From a virus: DNA of 38,535 bases. The stretch spans positions 1-38,535 of the IMG/VR virus record IMGVR_UViG_3300048797_000086. One strand, written 5' to 3'. This document shows, one piece after another, positions 30,728 through 38,535 of the stretch. A model generated the notes under the pieces. It was not told the DNA's origin. It saw nothing but the letters and a program-made list of their open reading frames with translations, and did not search any database. Position 1 is the stretch's first letter. Every line of letters starts with the position of its first letter. The position numbers were made by a program, and so were the translations under genes.

Positions 30728-32208
30728 TGGCGACGCGACTGCTCATAGATTCGTTTGAGTTTCTTGGGTTCGAGGTCCCGGACTCAATCACGTTCGGTGG
30801 CTCTCAATCTCTCGCTATCCACAAACTCCCCGGCGGCGTACGGATTATCGATTCCAACGGCCGCGACGATGCACCCATTGAATGGTCCGGTATCTTTACC
30901 GGGGCTGACGCTCTGAATAGGGTCCAGTATCTCGACGGGTACCGGGCACAAGGGCAGATCCACAAACTCACCCTGGGCACATTCTCCTACAACATCGTAA
31001 TCAAGGAGTTCCGGCCCCGCTTCGAACGAGCCTGGCATATCCCTTACCACATTGTTTGTGAGGTGGTTGAAGACCTCAATAACCCGACAACGGCTCTGAC
31101 TCCATCGGTGAGTCTCGATACATCTCTTGTCGCCTCGCTGAACGCCGCAGAGGATGCGGCAGCAGCACTTCTGCCCTCTATCGCTGTCACCACAGTTGAC
31201 ATGGTTGCTGCCCGAGACGCGGTATTGGATGCAGCGGCAAAAGCCCGCTTGTCCACAACGCTCAAAATCCCGGATGCTTCCCTTTTCGATACCATAGCCA
31301 ACGGACTCAAGACGGTTCAAGCCGCCGTTGCCAATGTTCAGTCAATTATGACCCGCGCAATGCAGGGAATCGCCTCAGTAGTTAATCTGGAAACGGCTGT
31401 CATCGTCACCATTCAAAGCTCAATCACCGACACCCTGATCACGGTCAACGGTGCCAGCGTGATGATCAACAACGGTCTCTTGCAGCTAACAGCTCTGTTC
31501 GCCAATCCGCTCGGTTACAGCACCGGATCAGGGGAAAGCGCGGGGGTGCAGTCAGCCACCCTGATAAGCACCTGGCAAATAGACTCGGTGAATCAGGCCA
31601 CGCTTTCACAGATAAGAGCTTCCCTGACAGTAGCCACACGTAATCTGGGCTTCATCAACGGAGCACCGAACGCCACGCAAGTAACCATGTTCGGCGGCAA
31701 TCTGGCGGTTTTGGCATTAAAATACTACGGCGACGCTACGCAATGGCCGCTGATCGCCGCGGCAAATGGCATGACAGATCCGATTATCTCGGGGCAGCAA
31801 ACCATAACCATTCCGCCGGCGGCGAATACCCCTTCCGCTCCAGGTGCCGGGGTCGATATCGATCACTGGATAGGTGCAGATGTTAGCCTTACAAGTCAAA
31901 ACGACCTGGTAACAGCCAGCAACGCCACCCAGAGACAGCAGCGGATATTGCGCAGAATCCTGACGAATCCCGGAGACTACCTATGGCATCCAACTTACGG
32001 CGCCGGGGTCATGCAGTACATCGGGGACATTGACAATAACCTGCAGATCATCGAGGGGCTGATCAATTCACAGGTCCAACTTGAACAGGGCGCAACATCA
32101 CCCTCCGTTACGTTCACTTCTGTTGATGGCGAAGTTATCGCGAACATCCAGTACACAGATCAAGATACTGGCGGCCTTCAGTTTCTCTCATTCACGGTGA
32201 CACCATGA
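30727..32208 (+). CDS. multidomain baseplate protein: circularisation-like N-terminus, LysM, gp25-like C-terminus
   Basis: The 493-residue protein appears to be a fusion. Residues 1-120 (SFEFLGFEVPDSITFGGSQS, WSGIFTGADALNRVQYLDGY) resemble the N-terminal domain of DNA-circularisation or tail-hub proteins. About 321-363 is a LysM-type module (GNLAVLALKYYGDATQWPLI, then NGMTDP). Residues 388-493 match the gp25/GPW wedge domain (QRQQRILRRILTNPGDYLWH, then YGAGVMQYIGD). Lytic LysM modules bind peptidoglycan. In most phages the gp25 protein is separate, so this fusion is noteworthy. Confidence 0.7.
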   Translation: MATRLLIDSFEFLGFEVPDSITFGGSQSLAIHKLPGGVRIIDSNGRDDAPIEWSGIFTGADALNRVQYLDGYRAQGQIHKLTLGTFSYNIVIKEFRPRFERAWHIPYHIVCEVVEDLNNPTTALTPSVSLDTSLVASLNAAEDAAAALLPSIAVTTVDMVAARDAVLDAAAKARLSTTLKIPDASLFDTIANGLKTVQAAVANVQSIMTRAMQGIASVVNLETAVIVTIQSSITDTLITVNGASVMINNGLLQLTALFANPLGYSTGSGESAGVQSATLISTWQIDSVNQATLSQIRASLTVATRNLGFINGAPNATQVTMFGGNLAVLALKYYGDATQWPLIAAANGMTDPIISGQQTITIPPAANTPSAPGAGVDIDHWIGADVSLTSQNDLVTASNATQRQQRILRRILTNPGDYLWHPTYGAGVMQYIGDIDNNLQIIEGLINSQVQLEQGATSPSVTFTSVDGEVIANIQYTDQDTGGLQFLSFTVTP

Positions 32209-33290
32209 GCGGACTAAGACAGCCACGCAGCATTGTGACCATCAATGGCGGGCAGATGCCCTTCATATCCTGGGAGACGAACAACAACGGCTACTACCAG
32301 GCTGACACGTTCACCGTTCGCTTGCCGCTGAACAAAGCGCAGGTTGCCTGGTGGTCGGAAACGCCAACAATGGATGTAATTGTCTACGATGCCGCGAACG
32401 TGAAGGACCCTCAAAACTTCTCAATCGCCAACTTGGCACTCAGGATACAGGGTGCCGTTGACACCATCGAAGTTGACCCGATTCAGCACTCTGTGCGGAT
32501 CACCGGCAGGGATTACACCTCAAAGCTGATCGACACGAAGGTGGCTCCTCCAAGCCGGAATGTTACCGCCTCGGATGTTGCTCAGTCATACGCCGCAAAA
32601 TACGGCCTCACATCGAATGTGACGCGAACGACCGCGAAGATCGGGACGTACTACGATTTCGATCATGTCAGCATGAAGGTCGAGAAGTCCGCATGGGACA
32701 TCCTGTGTTACCTGGCGCACCAAGAGCAGTTCATCGTTTATGTTTCCGGTAAAACACTGAACTTCATACCGTTGCCGCCCGAATCAGCAGCCAAAATATT
32801 GATGCTTGACGATTCACAGAGAATCATAACCGGCCCGACCCCAGCTTTGAACTTTATCCGGACGCTGACGATGGCGCGCGGAATTATCGTGTACGTGCAG
32901 AGCTGGAACGACAAGAGCAAGAAGGGCTTTACCAAAAAAGCCATGATGCACCACATAAAAGACCCGGTATTGAAAAAGAATTCACCAATGACCGGGCAGC
33001 AGCAGGTTTACACTTACGTCATTCCAAACCTGACCCCGGTTGAGGCTCAGGCAAAAGCAGACGCATACTTAGACCACATCAGCATGCACGAGGTACGGTT
33101 CACAGCAGACGATATGCCAGGAGACCCGACGCTTGACCCGTTCCAACCGGTGAAATGGATCTACAACGGCAATCGGTTTGCACAGGTGTATTACCTGGAA
33201 TCAATCATCAGGTCGTTTGACTTTGAGAACGGCTACAAGATGAGCCTGCGCGGCAAGAATCATTCGGTTGAAAGCGTGGTGCTCGCATGA
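32205..33290 (+). CDS. baseplate hub protein, gpD/gp44-like
   Basis: The 361-residue product is beta-rich with the gpD/T4 gp27-like opening (FTVRLPLNKAQVAWWSETPT) and a hub domain with RITGRDYTSKLIDTKV. A further segment is TYYDFDHVSMKVEKSAWDIL. The hub sits at the centre of the baseplate and holds the spike. It overlaps the upstream gene by 4 bases and the spike gene by 4 bases, in keeping with a fixed order of hub and spike. Confidence 0.78.
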   Translation: MSGLRQPRSIVTINGGQMPFISWETNNNGYYQADTFTVRLPLNKAQVAWWSETPTMDVIVYDAANVKDPQNFSIANLALRIQGAVDTIEVDPIQHSVRITGRDYTSKLIDTKVAPPSRNVTASDVAQSYAAKYGLTSNVTRTTAKIGTYYDFDHVSMKVEKSAWDILCYLAHQEQFIVYVSGKTLNFIPLPPESAAKILMLDDSQRIITGPTPALNFIRTLTMARGIIVYVQSWNDKSKKGFTKKAMMHHIKDPVLKKNSPMTGQQQVYTYVIPNLTPVEAQAKADAYLDHISMHEVRFTADDMPGDPTLDPFQPVKWIYNGNRFAQVYYLESIIRSFDFENGYKMSLRGKNHSVESVVLA

Positions 33291-33871
33291 TGGGGCACAT
33301 GCTCAATCAAATGAGGCAGCAAGCACTCGGGGTAGCCAACGGCATCGACCAGCTCCGCGTCGGGACGATCCAGAGCTACAATCCAGACACCTACAGTTGC
33401 ACGGTTCTTTTACAGCCAAGCGGCGTGATCACCGGCTGGTTGCCTATTCTTTCCCCCTGGGTAGGGAATGGCTGGGGCATGTTCTGCCCTCCTGGCCCTG
33501 GCGTTGCTGTTTCAGTTATCCCTCGCGAGGGCATGCTTGACGCGGCCTTCATATTGCCGGGGTTCTTCAATGACGTTGAGCGGCCCATATCGGTTCCTCA
33601 GGGTGAGTTTTGGCTGGTGCATGCTTCAGGCGCATCGTTCAAACTGACCAATGACGGCACGGTAGATTTTTCAGACGGGAACGGCGCGACAATCACTCTG
33701 GACGGTGCCGGGGCGGTCAGCACCGCTGGAACGTGGTCACATGATGGCGACATGTCTGTGAGCGGGGGTATGGCTGTAAAAAGCGGCATGTCTGTGACCG
33801 GAGACGTGGGTGTTGCTGGGAATTTGACGGTAGACGGACAAATAACGGGGGGGCCGTTTCTGACTCAGTAG
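33287..33871 (+). CDS. baseplate spike protein, gpV/gp45-like
   Basis: The 194-residue protein has an OB-like N-terminal domain (LRVGTIQSYNPDTYSCTVLL) and a PPGPGVAVSVIPREG turn. It ends in a Gly-rich repeating region (GDMSVSGGMAVKSGMSVTGD, then VGVAGNLTVDG) that reads as a triple-stranded beta-helix spike. Three copies make the membrane-piercing tip of the contractile tail. No iron-binding HxH tip motif is seen at the C-terminus. Starts at 33287 and 33290 are both possible. Confidence 0.78.
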   Translation: MMGHMLNQMRQQALGVANGIDQLRVGTIQSYNPDTYSCTVLLQPSGVITGWLPILSPWVGNGWGMFCPPGPGVAVSVIPREGMLDAAFILPGFFNDVERPISVPQGEFWLVHASGASFKLTNDGTVDFSDGNGATITLDGAGAVSTAGTWSHDGDMSVSGGMAVKSGMSVTGDVGVAGNLTVDGQITGGPFLTQ

Positions 33872-33876
33872 GAAGT

Positions 33877-34086
33877 ATGGCCGCCGATCGGATTGCATTT
33901 GGTGAAAATATTAATTCGGTACTTCCGCCGGAGATGGCCTCCGGGAAAGCTGTAGGAAAGTCAGCAAAAACCGGGGGTCTCGTCGTCCTTCCGGATGCAA
34001 CGACAAACCCATTCGCAGCTTTACCAAATGACGGCAAAGTTTATGTATGGAGGAACGGAGCATGCGAAGAATTGGTTATTGGATAA
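33877..34086 (+). CDS. small hypothetical protein, 69 aa
   Basis: The product MAADRIAFGENINSVLPPEM, then GGLVVLPDATTNPFAALPND and GKVYVWRNGACEELVIG, is compact and beta-prone. It resembles small tail-fibre-associated proteins in fibre regions. It starts 5 bases after the spike stop and overlaps the next, signal-peptide gene by 25 bases. Confidence 0.5.
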   Translation: MAADRIAFGENINSVLPPEMASGKAVGKSAKTGGLVVLPDATTNPFAALPNDGKVYVWRNGACEELVIG

Positions 34087-34178
34087 TCGGATTCGCCATT
34101 ATCGCGACGCTTGCGGATAAATCGCATGCAGCTAGCGTTGTTGGCTCCGCTAAATATAGCGCACAGGAGATACCATGA
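34062..34178 (+). CDS. small secreted protein with signal peptide, 38 aa
   Basis: An ATG with a GGAGGAACGGAGC ribosome region encodes 38 residues. The first 23 (MRRIGYWIIGFAIIATLADK then SHA) form a complete Sec signal peptide with a likely cut after SHA. Only about 15 residues remain. It overlaps the next gene by 4 bases. It is shorter than standard cutoffs. It might be a small lysis-related or periplasmic peptide, but there is no direct evidence. Confidence 0.5.
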   Translation: MRRIGYWIIGFAIIATLADKSHAASVVGSAKYSAQEIP

Positions 34179-34585
34179 AAACGATTACCACGAAGATTCT
34201 TACCCTGATAGTGGCACTATCACTAATTATTCCATCTCTTTCTTGTGCTGCTGATTGGTCGTGGGACCGGACGGACGTTCTCCGCGAAGTAGCGTCAGAC
34301 GGAATTACGGTATTAGATTGGGGCCAGACCAGAGACATAAGAAACCACAATGGCCACACAGAGCTTAATCCTATTCTTGGACCTACTCCGTCTAATGCAG
34401 CAATTAACAGGTACTTTACCAGTGTAATGATTATCCACCCCATTGTTTCTGCTCTGCTGCCAAAGACAGTTCTTGTCTGGGGGTTCGAGTTGAAGCCGCG
34501 CATGTCTTGGCAGTATCTTTACCTGGGCGTTGAGGTCGCAGCTATCAGTTCTAATTTTCATGGTGGCTTGAAGTTGTCTTTTTAA
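34175..34585 (+). CDS. secreted phage protein with signal peptide, 136 aa
   Basis: The N-terminus MKTITTKILTLIVALSLIIP then SLSCA is a clear Sec signal peptide, with a likely cut after the Ala near residue 25. The mature part has a DWGQTRDIRNHNGHTELNPI segment found in a recurrent phage family of unknown function, and two further hydrophobic stretches (FTSVMIIHPIVSALLPKTVL and YLYLGVEVAAI). I do not know its role; a periplasmic or membrane protein expressed during infection is likely. It and the preceding gene break up the otherwise structural run. Confidence 0.6.
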   Translation: MKTITTKILTLIVALSLIIPSLSCAADWSWDRTDVLREVASDGITVLDWGQTRDIRNHNGHTELNPILGPTPSNAAINRYFTSVMIIHPIVSALLPKTVLVWGFELKPRMSWQYLYLGVEVAAISSNFHGGLKLSF

Positions 34586-34622
34586 TACACTATCGAAATA
34601 CAGTAGCCACCGAGGAGGGATG

Positions 34623-35750
34623 ATGCCGCTAATTAATATCCAGACATTCGACCAGCTGGTCACCAACCAAGCAACGGCTCAACAGGCTCAATCGTCACAA
34701 ATACTTGATCAGAGCGAAGGTTCTGTGACATTGGCCGTCAACGAAAGCAACGCTGATATAGCTCAGTGGTTACAGAGCCTCGTTATCCAGCTGATAGCGG
34801 TCACAAGGCTGTCAACATCTACCGGTCCGGATGTCGACTCATTCATTGCCGACTTCGGTTGCATTCCCAGACTTCCAGCTATTCCAGCCACAGGAGCTGC
34901 AATATTCAGCCGCTTCACTTCGAGCATCCAAGCGCTTATTTATCCCGGTGCGACAGTCCAGAGTGCCGACGGCAGCGAAAACTATATTGTCACTACCGAC
35001 GCGACTAATTCGGCCTGGAGTCCCGATCTACTGGCTTATGTTGTGCCGATCTCTACAAGCAGCGTAACTGTTCCAATTCAAGCTGTTGTAGCTGGTTCAT
35101 CCGGTAACATGGCGGTCGGGAGTGTAACTGTAATAACAACAGCCATTCCGGGCGTCGATACGGTGACAAACGCCACGGCAACGACCGGTGGTCAAGACAT
35201 TGAACCAGATGGAGCGGTAAAGGCTCGCTTCGTTGAATTCATAGCGTCTTTCCAAGAAGGGACTATTGCCGCCGTCAAGTACGCGGTTGTTCAAACTCAG
35301 GTGGGGCTTGTTTGTAATATCGTCGAGAATTATAGCTATTCAAATGTCCTTCAGCTTGGTTATTTTTACGTGATTCTGGACGACGGGTCAGGTGCACCAT
35401 CCACTACACTGATTAATCTGGTGAAAGCAAATATCGAGGCAATCCGGCCCCTGTGCTCATCCTTCGATATCTTTGCCCCAGTCATCATAAATGCCGATGT
35501 TGCCATAGCACTGACTTTATCCAGTGGCAACCTTTCAGCAATCGAAGCCTTGGTGCAAGCGGCGATCATAGCATACATCAATTCAACACCGCTGGGTCAA
35601 CCACTCGCATATACGATGCTTAGCGCTGTAGCTTACGGAGTTTCACCACTAATTACCAACGTAACCGCAATTACGTTAAACGGCGGGATAGCAGACTTGA
35701 TCGCTACGAATCAGCAGACAATCAAAGCGGGAGCAATCACCATATCATAA
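34623..35750 (+). CDS. baseplate J-like wedge protein
   Basis: The 375-residue product has the Mu gp47/P2 gpJ layout. There is an N-terminal helical part (ADIAQWLQSLVIQLIAVTRL) followed by beta repeats (SRFTSSIQALIYPGATVQS). A central TATTGGQDIEPDGAVKARFV segment follows, then a C-terminal GFYVILDD-like sequence (QLGYFYVILDDGSGAPS). It forms the baseplate wedge around the hub. GAGGAGG precedes two ATGs (34620 and 34623), of which the second has the better spacing. Confidence 0.82.
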   Translation: MPLINIQTFDQLVTNQATAQQAQSSQILDQSEGSVTLAVNESNADIAQWLQSLVIQLIAVTRLSTSTGPDVDSFIADFGCIPRLPAIPATGAAIFSRFTSSIQALIYPGATVQSADGSENYIVTTDATNSAWSPDLLAYVVPISTSSVTVPIQAVVAGSSGNMAVGSVTVITTAIPGVDTVTNATATTGGQDIEPDGAVKARFVEFIASFQEGTIAAVKYAVVQTQVGLVCNIVENYSYSNVLQLGYFYVILDDGSGAPSTTLINLVKANIEAIRPLCSSFDIFAPVIINADVAIALTLSSGNLSAIEALVQAAIIAYINSTPLGQPLAYTMLSAVAYGVSPLITNVTAITLNGGIADLIATNQQTIKAGAITIS

Positions 35751-35759
35751 GGGGTTTAT

Positions 35760-36533
35760 ATGAAAAAGTTCATCGTAATAATCAGCATCTTTATGGCATC
35801 GGCACTGGCGTATGCGACTGGCACGAAGATTTCAGCGTTACCGGCGGCAACTTCAATCGGAGGAAGTGACACTACTTTACTGGTACAGGGCGGCGTGAAT
35901 ATGAAAGCCCCGGTATCAATGCTGACGCAGGGGTTACTCGCTTCCGACCTGTTGAATAAGATCAAGACGGTTGACGGCATAGGATCTGGACTTGACGCTG
36001 ACTTATTTCAAGGTAGACAGGCCAATACATTTCAGAATAGTTCCACGGCCATCAATACCCATAATATCAACGCACAAACTGTGGCGAACTCGTCGCAGTT
36101 GAATGGTAATTACTCATCTTTTTATGCACCCATTTTAAGTCCCGCGTTTTCAGGTGTACCCACAGCAGTAACAGCAACACCCGGTACAACAACAAACCAA
36201 CTAGCAACCACTCAGTTTGTTGCCTCTTCCATTACAGGTGGGAATTCGTTTCTTCCTAATGGATATCAGAAATTTCCAAGTGGCTTAATAATTCAGTGGG
36301 GGACATCCACAGTTCCATATAATGGTGGCAATGGGCAGGTGGAAACCCTTAATTTTGCTATACCATTCCCAAGTACGTGTCTGAATGTATCAATAACTTC
36401 ACATCTTGTTTCTGGAACCAGTTCAATGTGGGAATTAAGTGCAATGACAACCTCAAATGTCTCAGTTGTGTATACATATGATACGGGTGGGGCAGATTCT
36501 TCTACTTGGAGCTATGTAGCAATAGGGTACTGA
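35760..36533 (+). CDS. tail fibre protein with an N-terminal signal peptide
   Basis: Residues 1-19 (MKKFIVIISIFMASALAYA) form a textbook Sec signal peptide with an AYA cut site. Directly after it comes a standard phage fibre attachment motif, TKISALPAATSIGGSDTTLL then VQGGV. The C-terminal part (GYQKFPSGLIIQWGTSTVPY) resembles the gp53-type fibre tip domain that contacts host surfaces. A cytoplasmic virion protein should not carry an export signal, so this is unusual. It lies between the J and I baseplate genes. Its translation start region is nearly identical to that of the tailspike at 37300. Confidence 0.72.
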   Translation: MKKFIVIISIFMASALAYATGTKISALPAATSIGGSDTTLLVQGGVNMKAPVSMLTQGLLASDLLNKIKTVDGIGSGLDADLFQGRQANTFQNSSTAINTHNINAQTVANSSQLNGNYSSFYAPILSPAFSGVPTAVTATPGTTTNQLATTQFVASSITGGNSFLPNGYQKFPSGLIIQWGTSTVPYNGGNGQVETLNFAIPFPSTCLNVSITSHLVSGTSSMWELSAMTTSNVSVVYTYDTGGADSSTWSYVAIGY

Positions 36534-36534
36534 T

Positions 36535-37290
36535 ATGAATTTGCCGCCGGTTGACATAGTTTCAATGACATCCAGACTGCAGGCCACTCTCCCTGGGTCA
36601 TGGTTTCCTGATGATGCCTCTAATCTCCCTACGATGCTGCAAGGGGCGGCGTATGTGGCGAGCCAGACGTATACCAACCTGCTCCAAACGGCATTGTTGG
36701 CCCGGCTCAAAACGGCATCAGGCAACTTTCTGGATATAGCGTCCAATGACTTCTTTGGGGTCAATCTCCCAAGAATATACGGTGAAGCAGACTCTTTTTA
36801 CCTGGCGCGTATCCTGGCGAAGATCGCATTGAAGAAAGTTACCTTAGCTGCTTTAACCACCGCTGTGACCAATATGTTCGCCGGGACTGGCGTCACATTT
36901 TCAATTCAGGAATATGCACCAAATGGGGCAAACACCAATGTCCCATTAGGGGCAACGCCGGTCGGGATAAATATAGCGGATAGTGCTTCTCGTTATGGGT
37001 CACCATTACAACCGTTTGAGTGTGCCCTCATTTTAGTGGATGATCCAGCCAACGGGAGTGAAAATATCGAATTGGAAGATGGGACAGATTTACAAATGGA
37101 GGATGGTAGCACAATTGACCTTGAATTTCTGAGTTCGTCTCTGTATTCGCCCTTGTTGGCTTTGGTGTCGAGTATAAAACCTATCGCTACAACCGTCTGG
37201 ATCGTAGTAGGGTTGCCACTCACAGACGAAACAAACGGGAATACTCTTACTGATGACAACAACATAGCATTACATCTATCTTCACCATAA
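36535..37290 (+). CDS. baseplate/tail protein I-like, 251 aa
   Basis: The 251-residue protein starts MNLPPVDIVSMTSRLQATLP with a helical N-terminal half (TNLLQTALLARLKTASGNFL) like P2 gpI or Mu gp48-type proteins. These link the baseplate wedge to tail fibres. Near residues 180-200 there is an internal repeat (LEDGTDL, then MEDGSTIDLE). It has no signal peptide, unlike the genes on either side. It starts one base after the preceding stop. Confidence 0.65.
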   Translation: MNLPPVDIVSMTSRLQATLPGSWFPDDASNLPTMLQGAAYVASQTYTNLLQTALLARLKTASGNFLDIASNDFFGVNLPRIYGEADSFYLARILAKIALKKVTLAALTTAVTNMFAGTGVTFSIQEYAPNGANTNVPLGATPVGINIADSASRYGSPLQPFECALILVDDPANGSENIELEDGTDLQMEDGSTIDLEFLSSSLYSPLLALVSSIKPIATTVWIVVGLPLTDETNGNTLTDDNNIALHLSSP

Positions 37291-37299
37291 GGAGTTTGT

Positions 37300-38535
37300 A
37301 TGAAAAAGTTATTGTGTTTATGTCTTCTTTTAATTCCGATCAACAGCTTTGCCCTTTCTGAGACTTTTCAGCAGTATCTATCAACTAGACCTGTAGCATT
37401 AGCACCTACAGTCTCTGATTCCCTACTCATTTATCAAGGTGGGGTGGTAAAACAATTACTCACCGCTGCTCCTATTACGATAGAGTCTAATGGAGTTTCA
37501 TTCTCCAATCCTTCGATTACTACCCTTGAACAAGCCCGTACCTCAATATATGCAGCGAATGCAACCGTCAAAGTGAATAATGCCCTCACCGAGGCGCAGA
37601 GCAACATTACCGCACCGTGGCCTGCTGATCGCGCGCTAGAATTTGTCAAGGGCGGTAGTATCGCCAACTCTACGGCGTTTGCGTTTGCAACAGGTACAGT
37701 CGTTATTATTCCCGACAACCTATATGTGTTTGCGGGGAGTGGTGCGGTGACAGGACTAAAAGAGTCGATGCCGGAATGGTTCGGAGCTTTTGCTGATGGC
37801 TCAATAGGGCATGAGGCGGTTAACAATACAGCAATACAACGCGCGGTTGACTCAATTTCTGTCACGGGCGGAGAAGTGCTTTTCCGTGGCACATATGTAA
37901 AAAGTGGGACTGTTGTAGTGAATAAGAGCTTCATCACGCTGCGTGGATTTAATACAGGGGGGAAAAGCCTTGTATATGACTTGAGCGTCGGACAAGGGAG
38001 TAAGGTTGTCCAGAGTGACGAAAACATCGCTTTTAAAACAAATGTTCCACTGGGAACACCTTCTTATCCGGGGCACGCTTATTCCGCTATAACATATAAA
38101 GACTTCAATATATGGGGGCCATCTGTAAGCGGTGCTGCTGTTGGTATATCCATAAAAGATGATCGGTGGGATTTATTAAGCCCCAATGGCGACGCAACAG
38201 ATACAGTATTAATCCAGAATATGTCAATTAGTCACATTGGTCTCTGCATTGCTGCATGGAATTGTGATGCACCACGTATAATTGGCAACTGGTTGTGCGA
38301 ATCTGGAAAAGCTATTGAATTAACAGGCGGATACCACGGTATCATATCTGGCAACATTATTGCCGACAATACTGGATTAGCAAAAGATTCATTTCTATTC
38401 GGAGGGATCCATGTATCTCTTGAACTGAGAGCACTAATAACTAATAATACTACTGCAAGGAATATCAGAACAATATTTTTAAATGCAGTTACTGATAGTA
38501 TTGTTTCCGACAATATTATCAACCAAGACGTTATC
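37300..38535 (+). CDS. beta-helix tailspike with signal peptide (3' partial)
   Basis: The frame runs off the right edge after 412 codons with no stop. Residues 1-18 (MKKLLCLCLLLIPINSFA) form a Sec signal peptide. The next part (YLSTRPVALAPTVSDSLLIY then QGGVV) resembles the fibre attachment motif of the gene at 35760. From about residue 160 the sequence turns into right-handed beta-helix rungs of pectate-lyase type (DRALEFVKGG, ITLRGFNTGGK, RIIGNWLCESGKAIELTGGY, GIISGNIIADNTG). Tailspikes of this kind bind and often cut surface polysaccharide. AAGGAG precedes the ATG. Confidence 0.72.
   Translation, partial: MKKLLCLCLLLIPINSFALSETFQQYLSTRPVALAPTVSDSLLIYQGGVVKQLLTAAPITIESNGVSFSNPSITTLEQARTSIYAANATVKVNNALTEAQSNITAPWPADRALEFVKGGSIANSTAFAFATGTVVIIPDNLYVFAGSGAVTGLKESMPEWFGAFADGSIGHEAVNNTAIQRAVDSISVTGGEVLFRGTYVKSGTVVVNKSFITLRGFNTGGKSLVYDLSVGQGSKVVQSDENIAFKTNVPLGTPSYPGHAYSAITYKDFNIWGPSVSGAAVGISIKDDRWDLLSPNGDATDTVLIQNMSISHIGLCIAAWNCDAPRIIGNWLCESGKAIELTGGYHGIISGNIIADNTGLAKDSFLFGGIHVSLELRALITNNTTARNIRTIFLNAVTDSIVSDNIINQDVI

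Noticed and set aside
33304-33320. TCAATCAAATGAGG half-site
   Set aside because: The left arm is perfect but the right arm does not match, and it lies within the spike gene.

Overview
The window is a contiguous stretch of the genome of a tailed bacteriophage with a contractile tail (a myovirus), either an integrated prophage or a phage contig. The evidence is the early-to-late order of phage genes, all read on the + strand except one transposase, with many 4-base ATGA overlaps. It includes terminase, portal, scaffold, capsid, sheath, tube, tape measure and baseplate. There is no integrase, CI-type repressor, att site, host gene, tRNA or clear lysis gene, so neither end of the phage is in view. 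The gene content resembles phages of Geobacter-like Desulfuromonadota, but this host guess is weak inference.

Layout. Positions 1-5500 are early accessory genes: a 5'-truncated AntA-type antirepressor, several small DNA-binding or unknown proteins including a ribbon-helix-helix (RHH) protein, a Cas4/RecB-like nuclease, a DUF5131 protein and two DNA methyltransferase-type genes set among repeated hairpin modules. Positions 5500-14600 are the recombination and replication block: a RecT-like annealing protein, a Rad50-like ATPase with a central CXXC zinc hook, an SF2 helicase, a VRR-NUC nuclease, a Toprim primase fused to a helicase and a MazG-like protein. An intact IS200/IS605-family element (TnpA, TnpB and a predicted omega RNA) occupies about 14574-16349. 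Two non-coding stretches follow, 16350-17003 and 17541-17859. They are full of iterated short repeats and DnaA-box-like repeats and are the best origin candidates. Positions 17000-25563 are packaging and head genes, and 25565-38535 are tail, baseplate and fibre genes. The last gene, a beta-helix tailspike, runs off the right edge.

The strongest unexplained signal is a 17-bp palindrome, TCAATCAANTTGATTGA. It recurs at seven gene boundaries from about 1 kb to 22 kb: three perfect copies, three with one mismatch and one degenerate copy. It lies before the small RHH protein gene and again right after it, before the Rad50-like ATPase unit, before the VRR-NUC and primase unit, before the small terminase, inside the -35/-10 spacer upstream of the portal, and before the major capsid gene. 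This looks like a genome-wide dispersed operator system, perhaps controlled by the RHH protein.

Other notable points are a canonical A_AAA_AAC -1 frameshift site in the tail assembly chaperone, a baseplate protein that combines circularisation-like, LysM and gp25-like parts, and predicted secretion signal peptides on two tail fibre or spike proteins and on two small neighbours.
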